NCBI RefSeq assembly: GCF_003633615.1 | Contig: NZ_RBKU01000001.1 | Location: 2,914,001 to 2,978,000, forward strand | Direction: 5' to 3' | DNA: 64,000 bases | DNA from: Mucilaginibacter gracilis | GTDB taxonomy: Bacteria > Bacteroidota > Bacteroidia > Sphingobacteriales > Sphingobacteriaceae | Shown: positions 9,556 through 19,231 of the stretch, piece after piece | Layout of the letters: each line of letters opens with the position of its first letter | Position numbering within the stretch: position 1 is the first letter of the stretch | The notes under the pieces: model-generated | Database searches by the model: none | What the model was told of the DNA's origin: nothing | What the model saw: the letters and a program-made list of their open reading frames with translations, nothing else | Position numbers and translations under genes: made by a program

Positions 9556-10754
9556 GTGTTATGTTAATCGTGTAATGACGGATAAAGTCTTTTCAGTTTT
9601 ATTCGCGCATCTTTATTTTCGAACTGCCAGTTAATTTTGCTGTTCTTATTATTTCTGTTGTGTTGCCATGCCGCTACCTCTTCATTGATCTTCAGCATTG
9701 TTGAAATATGCCTGTTTAGGCATTGCCCATTCAATACATGCAATTCTATCTCGGCCATATTGAGCCAGCTTCCATGCTTGGGCGTATAAACAAACTCAAA
9801 CCTATCCCATAGCCTTTTGGCTTCGGCTGGTTCAAATGTCTCGTAAAATGCAGAGGCCGAATGGGTTTTAAAATTGTCCATTACTAAAGTTATTTTTTTC
9901 GCTGTCGGGTACCATTCATCTGCTATTCTTTTTACGAATAAAGCCCAGTCCTTTTTGGTTTTAAACGCCGTAATTTCTACAAAGCGCTTGCCCCTCAAAG
10001 GCTCGTTGGCCATAAATATATTGACTACCCCATGCCTTATGTACTCGTAATCTACTCTTGCCTCCTGGCCAGGCTTCATGGCTTGAGAGGGCTGCCCTTC
10101 TTCTATCAATTGTTTTGGCGACTCATCCATACATACAACCGGAAATTCCTCATCATAAGGTTTTTTGTATACATCCAATACGCGTTCCATATTGGCTACA
10201 AATTCGCTGCTTTTTTCCGGTGGTATTACCCAGCCCTTTACTTTCCAAGGCTTAAGTTCGTTTTTTTAAGCACACTTCTTACTGTTACATGCGAAATACT
10301 TTCTACATATTCCAACTCTACCATTTTATCGGCGAGTAGCCTTAATGACCATTTAGCAAACCCCTCAGGCGGCTCGCTGCAACACAAGGCAACCAGCTTC
10401 GCTTCTACATCGCCATCTGATTTTGTTTCATAAACACGGCTGGTGGGGCGACGATCTAAAACACCTTCAAAACCCTCTTCAATAAACTTTTTCTTCACCC
10501 GGTCTATCGTTCGCATCCCTACTTTCAGGACTTTGCTGATCTGTTCATTTGTTATTTTCTCCGCATATTCCCCTTCATCACAATTCAATAGTATATAGGC
10601 TGTCCGGAATGTTTGAGAACTATGGGAGCCCTTGTTGATTATCGAGTATAACTCTCCAACCTCCTCTTTTGTAAGTTTTATCGTATAACGTACCATCTGT
10701 AATTTGTTTTACAAATATACGCTTTTATACGTCATATTATATTTAACTTAACAC
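9556..10754 (-). mobile_element. IS630-family element, copy 1
   Basis: This 1199-bp element is flanked by TA on both sides, with TA target choice typical of IS630/Tc1-mariner elements. The terminal repeats begin GTGTTA at each end (GTGTTATGTTAATCG and, inverted, GTGTTAAGTTAAATA). Both ends match copy 2 at 12552-13750 base for base over the stretches compared, and the encoded proteins are identical, so duplication was recent. Confidence 0.88.
9564..10696 (-). CDS. IS630-family transposase, two frames joined by a -1 shift (copy 1)
   Basis: Frame A (10238-10696, 152 residues) holds helix-turn-helix DNA-binding motifs such as ISKVLKVGMRTIDRVKKKF. Frame B (about 9564-10265) holds the DDE core: D in VVCMDESPKQL, D in LVMDNFKTHSA and E in LNMAEIELHVLN. 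A run of seven T on the plus strand (10261-10267; seven A in the coding sense) lies where the frames meet. Slipping back one base there gives a continuous protein of about 357 residues through LKKNELKPWKVKGW. The other copy has the same arrangement, which favours programmed frameshifting or transcript slippage over decay. Confidence 0.87.
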
Positions 10755-11717
10755 TAGTATAACAGTAATTACAAGCAATGTAAAGGCAATTGTTGCTATA
10801 AAATAAAATATGGCTGACTGATACCAATATGGCTTTACTGATAAATAAAGTAACCCCATGCTTTCTGGCTGTATAACATAGCTAAATTGCAATTCATAAT
10901 CTGTATTTGCAGCTAGCTCTGGTAGCATTAAAAGTGTGGGGCCAATTTGCTGTAGCGTATCTCGTGTTTTTAGGTTTATTAAAAGGTATTTAACAGCAGA
11001 ATCCCTAAATTCCGGTTTAGCATTAGTAGCAGCGACAAGCTTTCCACCGGGTGAAAAAAACAGTTTTTGTATACCACCGGTCTGTACCTGGCTTTCATGT
11101 ATTTGTTCCTTCAGCTGTTGATGATAAACTTTAATTTCTGGAATTACTTTAAGCCGTTTAATGTAATATCGACGAACCAGTGTATCGGTATTGTAATCAT
11201 AAAAATCTACAAAAAAGAAATCGTTAATTTTTAGCGAAATATAGCCTATATCAACCCCTTCTTTTAGAAGACGTTTATTGCTTTTTACTTGCTTTAATAC
11301 TTTATTTAAGCTGTCAAATTGCAAAATGTACCCCTGTCCGTGTACCGAGGTTGTGGTATAGTATGATCTTTCATAAAGCTTATTGATTTGATAATGATTA
11401 AGCATCAGATTATTATACTTTTCTTTATGTCCCGGCTCCGATATATTAATTGTGCCAAAAGGGACATTGGTGGTTCGTATAGCTATCCAATTACCTGCAA
11501 TATAAATGGGTATTATTTTTTGTCTTATCTCATTCCTTATATCGCCAACAAGAGTTCTGCTGTTCATTTGTTTAAGCAATACGCCTTGCGCTTCAACGCG
11601 TATAGGGGCTTTACCGAAAATAGTAACATGCTGGGCAAGGCACCTGTTATAAGATGGATTAGCTATTAAAAGAAAAATTATAAATCTTTTTAAAACAACG
11701 CTACTTATCCTTTTCAA
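10743..11717 (-). pseudogene. sensor-kinase-like fragment, 3' end cut by IS630 copy 1
   Basis: From a TTG at 11717 the product starts with a signal peptide (KRFIIFLLIANPSYNRCLAQ). A long periplasmic region follows, with a stretch resembling the Y_Y_Y-type domain (about residues 240-300), and then a single membrane helix (SAIFYFIATIAFTLLVITVIL). In Bacteroidota this order usually leads into a LytS-type histidine kinase, but the kinase part is absent: the IS junction is at 10757 and the last codons and stop come from IS sequence. It overlaps the end of the TlpA-like fragment by 17 bp, so the two probably belonged to one operon elsewhere. Sensor-kinase identity is inferred. Confidence 0.6.
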
Positions 11718-12549
11718 TTTGAGTTTTAATAATGGTTTCCAGTTTGTCGGCATTACTTGGTGCCGGGGCATCCAAATTAATTATTAATCCTGCTTTATCT
11801 AACACTACAAACTTAGGTATGGCATTGGTAAAGTAATTGCTCGTTTTACCATCACCATCAAAAAGTTGCAACCATTTCGGTTTATCGTGCTGCAATGCTT
11901 GTTGCCACGCATCCTTTCTATCGCGTACGGCAATACTTATAATTTGTACACGGCTATCAGATTTGTATCTTTCATACAGTTTGTTTAAGTAAGGGGTCTC
12001 TTCACGACATGGCGCACATGAGCTAGCCCAAAAGTCGATTAAAACCACCTTGCCTTTAAAATCTGACAGCGTATGTTTAATTCCTTTATTATCAACAAGC
12101 GAAAATGCTTGTGCTGCATCTCCAATTTTGTATTTACCAAGCTCATACTCTTTCTTATTTATGAGAGTTATCAGTTCGTTTTGGTAAAGCGTGCTATTTA
12201 TGTTGCCTAAATAAGGTAAAGTGTTTTTAGCAGCCACCTTAAATTCTTCATAAGTGTTAATTACCGCGTTTAAATTAAGATTGATAAACTTGTAAAAAAC
12301 ATAATCCCTAACATCACCTTTAAAGGTCGTATTGATTTTTTTTAACAATGAGCCATATTTATCATAAGGAATACTATTCTTTACTTTGTTATCGTGTTTG
12401 AAACTGTAATAAAGGTACCAATATGAAAAGCCCATTAGATTTTTAAAGGCAGGGCAGGTCAAATTGCTGCTATTCGATAAGTCGTTTATTATCTTACTGT
12501 CAAAATTAGTTGCTATGTATTTATCTACCTCTATAGGGCTTTCAGTATC
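11701..12549 (-). pseudogene. TlpA/ResA-like thiol-disulfide oxidoreductase, 5' end cut by IS630 copy 2
   Basis: The frame is open from the IS junction at 12549 to the stop at 11701 (about 282 codons). The C-terminal half is a thioredoxin fold with the redox motif CAPC in DFWASSCAPCREETPYL and the cis-Pro region NAIPKFVVLD. This family reduces or exchanges disulfides in the periplasm. No signal peptide or plausible start lies in what remains; a TTG at 12462 would leave out part of the domain upstream. The N terminus was lost where IS630 copy 2 joins, so the gene is probably not exported or functional. Confidence 0.8.
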
Positions 12550-12551
12550 TA

Positions 12552-13750
12552 GTGTTAAGTTAAATATAATATGACGTATAAAAGCGTATATTTGTAAAAC
12601 AAATTACAGATGGTACGTTATACGATAAAACTTACAAAAGAGGAGGTTGGAGAGTTATACTCGATAATCAACAAGGGCTCCCATAGTTCTCAAACATTCC
12701 GGACAGCCTATATACTATTGAATTGTGATGAAGGGGAATATGCGGAGAAAATAACAAATGAACAGATCAGCAAAGTCCTGAAAGTAGGGATGCGAACGAT
12801 AGACCGGGTGAAGAAAAAGTTTATTGAAGAGGGTTTTGAAGGTGTTTTAGATCGTCGCCCCACCAGCCGTGTTTATGAAACAAAATCAGATGGCGATGTA
12901 GAAGCGAAGCTGGTTGCCTTGTGTTGCAGCGAGCCGCCTGAGGGGTTTGCTAAATGGTCATTAAGGCTACTCGCCGATAAAATGGTAGAGTTGGAATATG
13001 TAGAAAGTATTTCGCATGTAACAGTAAGAAGTGTGCTTAAAAAAACGAACTTAAGCCTTGGAAAGTAAAGGGCTGGGTAATACCACCGGAAAAAAGCAGC
13101 GAATTTGTAGCCAATATGGAACGCGTATTGGATGTATACAAAAAACCTTATGATGAGGAATTTCCGGTTGTATGTATGGATGAGTCGCCAAAACAATTGA
13201 TAGAAGAAGGGCAGCCCTCTCAAGCCATGAAGCCTGGCCAGGAGGCAAGAGTAGATTACGAGTACATAAGGCATGGGGTAGTCAATATATTTATGGCCAA
13301 CGAGCCTTTGAGGGGCAAGCGCTTTGTAGAAATTACGGCGTTTAAAACCAAAAAGGACTGGGCTTTATTCGTAAAAAGAATAGCAGATGAATGGTACCCG
13401 ACAGCGAAAAAAATAACTTTAGTAATGGACAATTTTAAAACCCATTCGGCCTCTGCATTTTACGAGACATTTGAACCAGCCGAAGCCAAAAGGCTATGGG
13501 ATAGGTTTGAGTTTGTTTATACGCCCAAGCATGGAAGCTGGCTCAATATGGCCGAGATAGAATTGCATGTATTGAATGGGCAATGCCTAAACAGGCATAT
13601 TTCAACAATGCTGAAGATCAATGAAGAGGTAGCGGCATGGCAACACAACAGAAATAATAAGAACAGCAAAATTAACTGGCAGTTCGAAAATAAAGATGCG
13701 CGAATAAAACTGAAAAGACTTTATCCGTCATTACACGATTAACATAACAC
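12552..13750 (+). mobile_element. IS630-family element, copy 2
   Basis: This is the inverted twin of 9556-10754: 1199 bp, the same terminal repeats and TA on both flanks (12550-12551 and 13751-13752). Its right flank continues straight into susD coding sequence (AGTATAAATAGTGCA). Confidence 0.88.
12610..13742 (+). CDS. IS630-family transposase, two frames joined by a -1 shift (copy 2)
   Basis: Frame A is 12610-13068 (152 residues, helix-turn-helix region). Frame B runs from about 13041 to 13742 with the DDE residues seen in copy 1. The A7 run at 13039-13045 is the presumed slip site; without slippage frame A ends at LKKTNLSLGK. The protein sequences equal those of copy 1. The element's own end lies just past the stop at 13742. 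Confidence 0.87.
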
Positions 13751-15133
13751 TAGTATAAATAGTGCAAATGTTTACGATGATGATAAAACTGCTGCGGCTG
13801 CAATAACAAATATTTATTCCGATATGAGTTCCCAATTTGGGCTCGGCGGAATCTCAACAATATCATATCATTCAGAACTTTTGTCAGATAATTTAACTTT
13901 AGCAGATTTGACAGATGTTGGACTAAAACAACTTTATACTAATAATTTAGCTAGCATTGATAATGTGTCTACACCTTATTGGGCGGCGTTATATAAGTCA
14001 ATATATGAAGCCAACGCAGCAATTGAGGGAGTGTCAAATTCCAAAAAACTTACTTCAAGTGTCAAAAACAGAATTTTAGGCGAAGCTTACTTCGATAGGG
14101 CGTTTATGTATTATTATCTTGTTAATTTATACGGAGACGTTCCATTGGCGCTAACAACTGATTATAAATTAACTTCGGTTTTGAAGCGATCTGCCGCGGC
14201 TGATGTATATAATCAAATTGTAAACGATTTACTCCAAGCCAAAGACTATTTAGATTCGCAGTATTTAGATTTTAATTTAAAAAACGTTACTACCGAGAGA
14301 GTAAGACCTAATCAGATGGCGGCTTATGCGTTACTAGCTCGTGTTCAGCTCCAAAGAAAAAACTATTTAGCCGCTGAAGAAGCAGCAACTAAGGTAATTG
14401 AGAATAAACCCACTTATAACATAGTTGCACCGGAGCAGGTCTTTTTAAAAAATAGTGACGAAACAATTTGGGCGCTACAACCTGTAAGAGCATTTTTAAA
14501 CACAAATCAAGCTCAGATTTTCATACTTCCTGTAACGGGGCCTGATTTTAGCTATCCGGTTTATTTATCAAATTCATTAGTTAATAGTTTTGAATCGAAT
14601 AATGACCTTCGAAAATCAAAATGGATAGGCTCTGTGATTGTTGGAAGTCAAACATATTATTTTTCTTATAAATACAAAGTGCCGGCAATTGGTACTGATA
14701 TTTTTGAATATGATATTGTCCTGAGACTTGCTGAACAATACTTAATACGATCCGAAGCGCGGGCAGAGCAAAATAAAATTTCGGATGCCCAGGCTGATTT
14801 GAACATAATTCGTTCTCGTGCAGGTTTAGCTAATACGGTTGCCAATAACACATCTGACTTGAAAGCTGCAATCTTAAAAGAAAGAAGAGTAGAGCTTTTC
14901 ACAGAATGGGGACATCGATGGATTGATATAAAGAGAACTGGAACTATTGATCAAATCATGACTCAAGCTGCAGTAGTTAAGGGCAGTACTTGGGAATCTT
15001 TCAAAGCATTATTCCCGATCCCGTATCAAGAAATAGTAAAAGACTCTCAACTAACGCAAAATACAGGCTATTAATAGAATACTAGTTTACTATCACAAGT
15101 AAGAATTATCTGTCTAATTAAGAATTTAGTAAA

Positions 15134-16432
15134 ATGAAGATCATAAAAATATTATTGGTCCTATTCGTCCCTTCCTTTGCATTTGCAAGTTCCCATGGAA
15201 TATCTTTCGATAAAAATCGAAACTGGGAGCAAGTTAAAAACCAAGCCAAGCTTGAACATAAATACATATTCGTTGATGCATTCGCTACATGGTGTGTACC
15301 GTGCAAACAAATGGATAAAGAGGTGTATATTAACAAGCAAGTAGGCGATTTTTTTAATGGGAGATTTATCTCTGTCAAAGTTCAAATGGACCAGACGACT
15401 CACGACAATGACTATGTAAAAAGCTGGTATGGTGATGCAAAACAGATTATGAGGATTGGTGGCATAAAAGCGTTCCCAGCATTTTTGTTTTTTAACCCTG
15501 AAGGTGAGTTGATTTATAGCCGGGATGGATTTAAATCAATAGAGGAATTTATTAATTTAGGTAAAGCCGCACTATCGATCAAAAAGGGTTTAGCAGAGCA
15601 GCTAACTGAGTTTAATGCCGGAAAGAGAGGCGGAATAGATTTATTAAACCTAGCCAAATTTCAGCGAGCACAAAAACAAGAGTCTTCGGCTTTGGCAATC
15701 GCCACGGCCTTGAAAGATGAGCTTATGAATACCAATAAATTCTCAGGTTTTTATAAACCTGAGAATTTACAGTTGTTTACTGCGTTTGGAAGGGTTTTCA
15801 ACGTAAATGATCCATTTATTAAATTCATCTTTAAAAATCAAGCTTCATCAGATTCCTCCTTTAAAGCAGAAGGCTTTTCTCAAAGAATTGTTGATTTTTT
15901 AGTCGTGAAGGATTTTATTGATCCTAACATAGCTACCGCCAAAAAACAAGGAATAAGTCCGTCTTGGATAGACGTTGAAAAGCAAATCACCTTAAGGTTT
16001 GATGTTACAACAGCCGAGAAAGCGATAGCTCCTGCTAAAATTCGCTGGGCGGAAGAGATAAAGGATTGGCCGACTTATATCCAGTTAAATATTGATTTAA
16101 TTGATAAGGGAGGCGTAGATATCATGCAAAGACCCATGATTAATGCATTCGTCTGGAACGGTATATTACTTCACAGTATAGACAGCAAAGAAATTGATAA
16201 GGGTCTCGCATATATGGATAAGTTAATCAAAACTTACCCCACTGCCTATACATTGCTTGATACCTATGGAAATCTCCTTTGGAAATCTGGTGATAAACAA
16301 AAGGCAATTATCATAGAGCGTCAAGCTCTTAAAGAAGTGCAGGAGGCGAAAGATCAAGATAACATTATTCCTATTCAACGGAGTTTGTCGCGAATGTTAG
16401 ATGGTGATGCTAAAACTTGGGATGAAAACTAA
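15134..16432 (+). CDS. secreted thioredoxin-domain protein
   Basis: The 432-residue product has a signal peptide (IIKILLVLFVPSFAFAS) and a thioredoxin-like domain near residues 25-145, with CVPC in DAFATWCVPCKQMDKEV and a cis-Pro in IKAFPAFLFF. The long helical C-terminal half (about 160-432) looks like repeat-type scaffold of unknown role. It probably works on disulfides or folding in the periplasm. The gene lies between susD and an S9 peptidase gene on the same strand (12 bp to the latter), so they are likely co-transcribed. A perfect 14-bp inverted repeat lies inside it at 15737-15768. Confidence 0.85.
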   Translation: MKIIKILLVLFVPSFAFASSHGISFDKNRNWEQVKNQAKLEHKYIFVDAFATWCVPCKQMDKEVYINKQVGDFFNGRFISVKVQMDQTTHDNDYVKSWYGDAKQIMRIGGIKAFPAFLFFNPEGELIYSRDGFKSIEEFINLGKAALSIKKGLAEQLTEFNAGKRGGIDLLNLAKFQRAQKQESSALAIATALKDELMNTNKFSGFYKPENLQLFTAFGRVFNVNDPFIKFIFKNQASSDSSFKAEGFSQRIVDFLVVKDFIDPNIATAKKQGISPSWIDVEKQITLRFDVTTAEKAIAPAKIRWAEEIKDWPTYIQLNIDLIDKGGVDIMQRPMINAFVWNGILLHSIDSKEIDKGLAYMDKLIKTYPTAYTLLDTYGNLLWKSGDKQKAIIIERQALKEVQEAKDQDNIIPIQRSLSRMLDGDAKTWDEN

Positions 16433-16443
16433 TTTAAAAATGT

Positions 16444-19140
16444 ATGAAATTTATCTTTAGAAAAATCGCGTTGATTTTAACAACGCTTATAGAATTATCA
16501 GGTCTAACCTTTGCACAAGAAGGAAAAAGACCGTTACAAATCACTGATTTAGAAAATTGGCCGGAATTAAATTATAATTATGATTTGAGCCCAAATGGAA
16601 AGTACTTATATTATTCTGTTGCAAATGAAATATCAGATTTGCCAGTGCTGCATTTGAAACGCGTCGACAACACCTGGGAAAAAAGAATTGTCAGCTTAAA
16701 TTCAGTAACATTCTCATCCGATAGCAAATATGCATTTTTTTTAAAAGGCGATACCCTAATAAAACAGACGCTTGGAAGTGCTCGAGCAGATTCAATATTT
16801 GATGTGTCTGATTTTCGACTTTTTCAATTTGAAAGAGAGGATTATATTGCCTATCATTCCAAAGACGATTTGATAATTAAGAACTTAAAAAACAACCGGC
16901 AAACTGCTTTCAAAGGTTTTTTAACCTATTTTGTTAGCCCAGATCATTCGTCGTTGATGATTGTGACCAATTCTTCGTCCAAACAGATTTTAATGTCATA
17001 TGTTTTTTCCACTAATCAAACAAAGGAAATATGGCGTGCCATCAGTTTCGGAAAAGTGATTTTTAGCAAAAGAAACGATAAGATTGCTTTTGATGCTACT
17101 AATATGAATACAGGAACCGAAGATTATAGAGAAGTTTTTGTGTACGATTTGAACAAGGGTGCGGCTATCGAAAGAATACATGAAGATAAATTAGCAGGAA
17201 ATGGATTGAAGTTTTTGCAAATAGAACAATTTGTTGCCGATGACAAGTGTATTCTTATAACTTTATCTGCATTAAAAATAGAAACTCGCATCCCTCATTC
17301 TGCCAGTGTTGATGTATACAATTATTCCGATACAATAAGCCGTGTTGTTCAAAATACCGTTTGGGGTAATGGCATTAAAACACAATTTAATACTGTTTTT
17401 CGATTTTCAGATCAAAAGGTTATCTATCGAGAAGGAAAGTTCTCTACGTTTTCAATTAAATCTAACGATCAAGTAGGGTTTGAGTTGCCGAACCTCGAAA
17501 CAAATAAAAACGTTCTTCTTGACAATAAACCATCGTTGATTTTACTTAGTGACGGAACGAAAAATATTCTTAACTTTTCAAGCATTCCTAATGACAATAG
17601 TTCTCCAAATGGAAAATACGTAATTTTAGAGGAGCATAAAGGTGATAGTACAGATTTTATAAGCTACAATATAACTTCAGGAAAATGTGTTAATTTGACG
17701 AAAAGTCTTAGAACACCTTTTTCAGATTTAAAGTCCGATGAACCTTGGAAGCAAAGGGGGTTTAGAATACAAAAATGGCTAATGGGAAAGGACTTAATTA
17801 TTTTAGGCGATAATTTTGATTTATGGGAAATCGACCTTAATGGCAAGTTATCTCCCAAATGTCTAACCGGAGGTTATGGACGTCGGAATGAAATCAGGTT
17901 TCAAATTTCGGAGTTAAACAATTTTGAAAATTCAAACTATATAGATTTAAAATCTGATAAAGTAAGTAAACTTATTTTAACATCATTTAACTATAAAAAT
18001 ATCGATAATGATTATTACGAAATTAACATTCACAAGTCGCAAGTCCCAAAAAGATTAACTAATGGAGGTTATCAATACGAAGCTATCGATATAAATGCTA
18101 GAAGTAAGCAAGTCAGAATATTTAATAAAGCAGCAAAAAATGTAAATTCTTACTTAATTAGTAAGCAAAATACCAATGAAAAAAATTTATTTATTACTTC
18201 TGATTTCAAGAATTTCCGACAGATTTCCAAAATAAATCCAGAAAAAAAATTTAACTGGTTCGATGCGAAACTTATTCCTTTTACAAGGACTGACAATAAA
18301 AAGGCGTTAGGTATACTTTACAAGCCTCAAAATTTTTCTGAATCAAAAAAGTACCCGGTTATTTTTTACTCTTATCAGCAAGAAAGCCCATCGCTAAATA
18401 ATTATATTTCGCCTGCGCTATGCAATTCAATAGTTAACATTCCCTATTATGTTAGCAATGGTTACTTAGTTTATGTTTATGACATAAATGTTAGATACGA
18501 TCAGGGAAATGCAGCTGAGTCAGCGATGAGGTGTTTAACCGGGGCTGCAAATGAGATTGTTAAACTGCCATTTGTCGATAGCACTAAGATGGCTTTTGAA
18601 GGGTATAGCTGGAGTGGGTTTTTGAGCAATTATTTTGTGACGCACACAAATAGGTTTACAGCTGCTGCATCAGGAGGAGGATTTTCGGATATGTTTGAAG
18701 GATTTGGAGCCGTTACTAAAGAATCAGCTCATGTTGCTACTAGTATTATCGCTTATGATGACCTCGGCTCGCCTTTTGCCAATCTGCAAAATTTTATTAA
18801 GAATTCGCCTAAGCTGTATGCTGACAAGGTTACAACCCCATTGCTAATCTTGCATAACCAAGGAGATGCACGTGTGAACTTTACTCAGGATCTGGGTTTT
18901 TTTAACGTGTTGAGCGATCTTGGTAAAAAAGTTTGGTTATTATCTTATGACGGGGAGGGGCATGGTATTTTTAATAGCATAGATAACCAAATTGATTATA
19001 CAATTCGCTTAAAACAATTCTTTGATTATTATTTAAAAAATGCGCCCGCTCCTAAATGGATGGTAGAAGGAGTTCCTGCTAATATGAAACAAATTCATGA
19101 TGGATTGGGATTAGAACCGGTTGGAGTCAAACCGCGTTGA
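16444..19140 (+). CDS. S9-family (prolyl-oligopeptidase-like) serine peptidase
   Basis: This 898-residue protein has a signal peptide (KIALILTTLIELSGLTFAQ), a beta-propeller-like N-terminal region of about 600 residues and a C-terminal alpha/beta-hydrolase domain. The catalytic triad is readable: S722 in EGYSWSGFLSNYF, D808 in HNQGDARVNF and H840 in DGEGHGIF. Such enzymes cleave short peptides, often after proline or with dipeptidyl activity. Its position after FecR/SusC/SusD and a thioredoxin protein suggests that locus 1 may process peptides or glycopeptides rather than only glycans. The coding sequence is noticeably AT-rich, like the SusC gene and unlike the genes after 19.2 kb. Confidence 0.9.
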   Translation: MKFIFRKIALILTTLIELSGLTFAQEGKRPLQITDLENWPELNYNYDLSPNGKYLYYSVANEISDLPVLHLKRVDNTWEKRIVSLNSVTFSSDSKYAFFLKGDTLIKQTLGSARADSIFDVSDFRLFQFEREDYIAYHSKDDLIIKNLKNNRQTAFKGFLTYFVSPDHSSLMIVTNSSSKQILMSYVFSTNQTKEIWRAISFGKVIFSKRNDKIAFDATNMNTGTEDYREVFVYDLNKGAAIERIHEDKLAGNGLKFLQIEQFVADDKCILITLSALKIETRIPHSASVDVYNYSDTISRVVQNTVWGNGIKTQFNTVFRFSDQKVIYREGKFSTFSIKSNDQVGFELPNLETNKNVLLDNKPSLILLSDGTKNILNFSSIPNDNSSPNGKYVILEEHKGDSTDFISYNITSGKCVNLTKSLRTPFSDLKSDEPWKQRGFRIQKWLMGKDLIILGDNFDLWEIDLNGKLSPKCLTGGYGRRNEIRFQISELNNFENSNYIDLKSDKVSKLILTSFNYKNIDNDYYEINIHKSQVPKRLTNGGYQYEAIDINARSKQVRIFNKAAKNVNSYLISKQNTNEKNLFITSDFKNFRQISKINPEKKFNWFDAKLIPFTRTDNKKALGILYKPQNFSESKKYPVIFYSYQQESPSLNNYISPALCNSIVNIPYYVSNGYLVYVYDINVRYDQGNAAESAMRCLTGAANEIVKLPFVDSTKMAFEGYSWSGFLSNYFVTHTNRFTAAASGGGFSDMFEGFGAVTKESAHVATSIIAYDDLGSPFANLQNFIKNSPKLYADKVTTPLLILHNQGDARVNFTQDLGFFNVLSDLGKKVWLLSYDGEGHGIFNSIDNQIDYTIRLKQFFDYYLKNAPAPKWMVEGVPANMKQIHDGLGLEPVGVKPR

Positions 19141-19231
19141 ATACTCAAAAATCCAATTGTATGGCTCAACCCATTGTAATCTGTAAATTCTAATACGGTA
19201 ACATCTAAGTTAAATATACTTTTCTGAACAA

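Larger units (their letters stand above)
9554..13752. mobile_element. composite-like structure: two inverted IS630 copies around gene fragments
   Basis: Two 1199-bp IS630 copies in opposite orientation (9556-10754 and 12552-13750) bracket about 1.8 kb. The outer flanks meet at a single TA in susD (9554-9555 and 13751-13752), as expected if the whole unit entered as one insertion at a TA site. The enclosed genes are cut at both IS junctions. The unit thus looks like a piece of another locus mobilised between two IS copies, rather than two independent insertions into susD. Confidence 0.8.
9451..15074 (+). pseudogene. SusD-like lipoprotein, split by an IS630 pair and out of frame
   Basis: The 5' fragment (9451-9555) encodes a lipoprotein signal with lipobox FYSC followed by KKFIEVGPQD. 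The 3' fragment (13752-15074, 440 codons) resumes as SINSANVYDDDKTAAAAITNIYS and carries the helical SusD fold to its natural stop. Between them lie two IS630 copies and 1.8 kb of foreign DNA. Joining at the TA target does not restore the frame: the C-run in GGCCCCCAAG needs one more C to give GPPKTSINSANVY. The gene is therefore doubly broken, or the C count is a sequencing error. Without SusD, substrate capture by the adjoining SusC should be impaired. Confidence 0.9.

Noticed and set aside
10032..10433. 133-codon frame antisense to IS630 copy 1 (and its twin at 12873-13274)
   Set aside because: It is a shadow of the transposase frames, identical in both copies only because the IS is identical.
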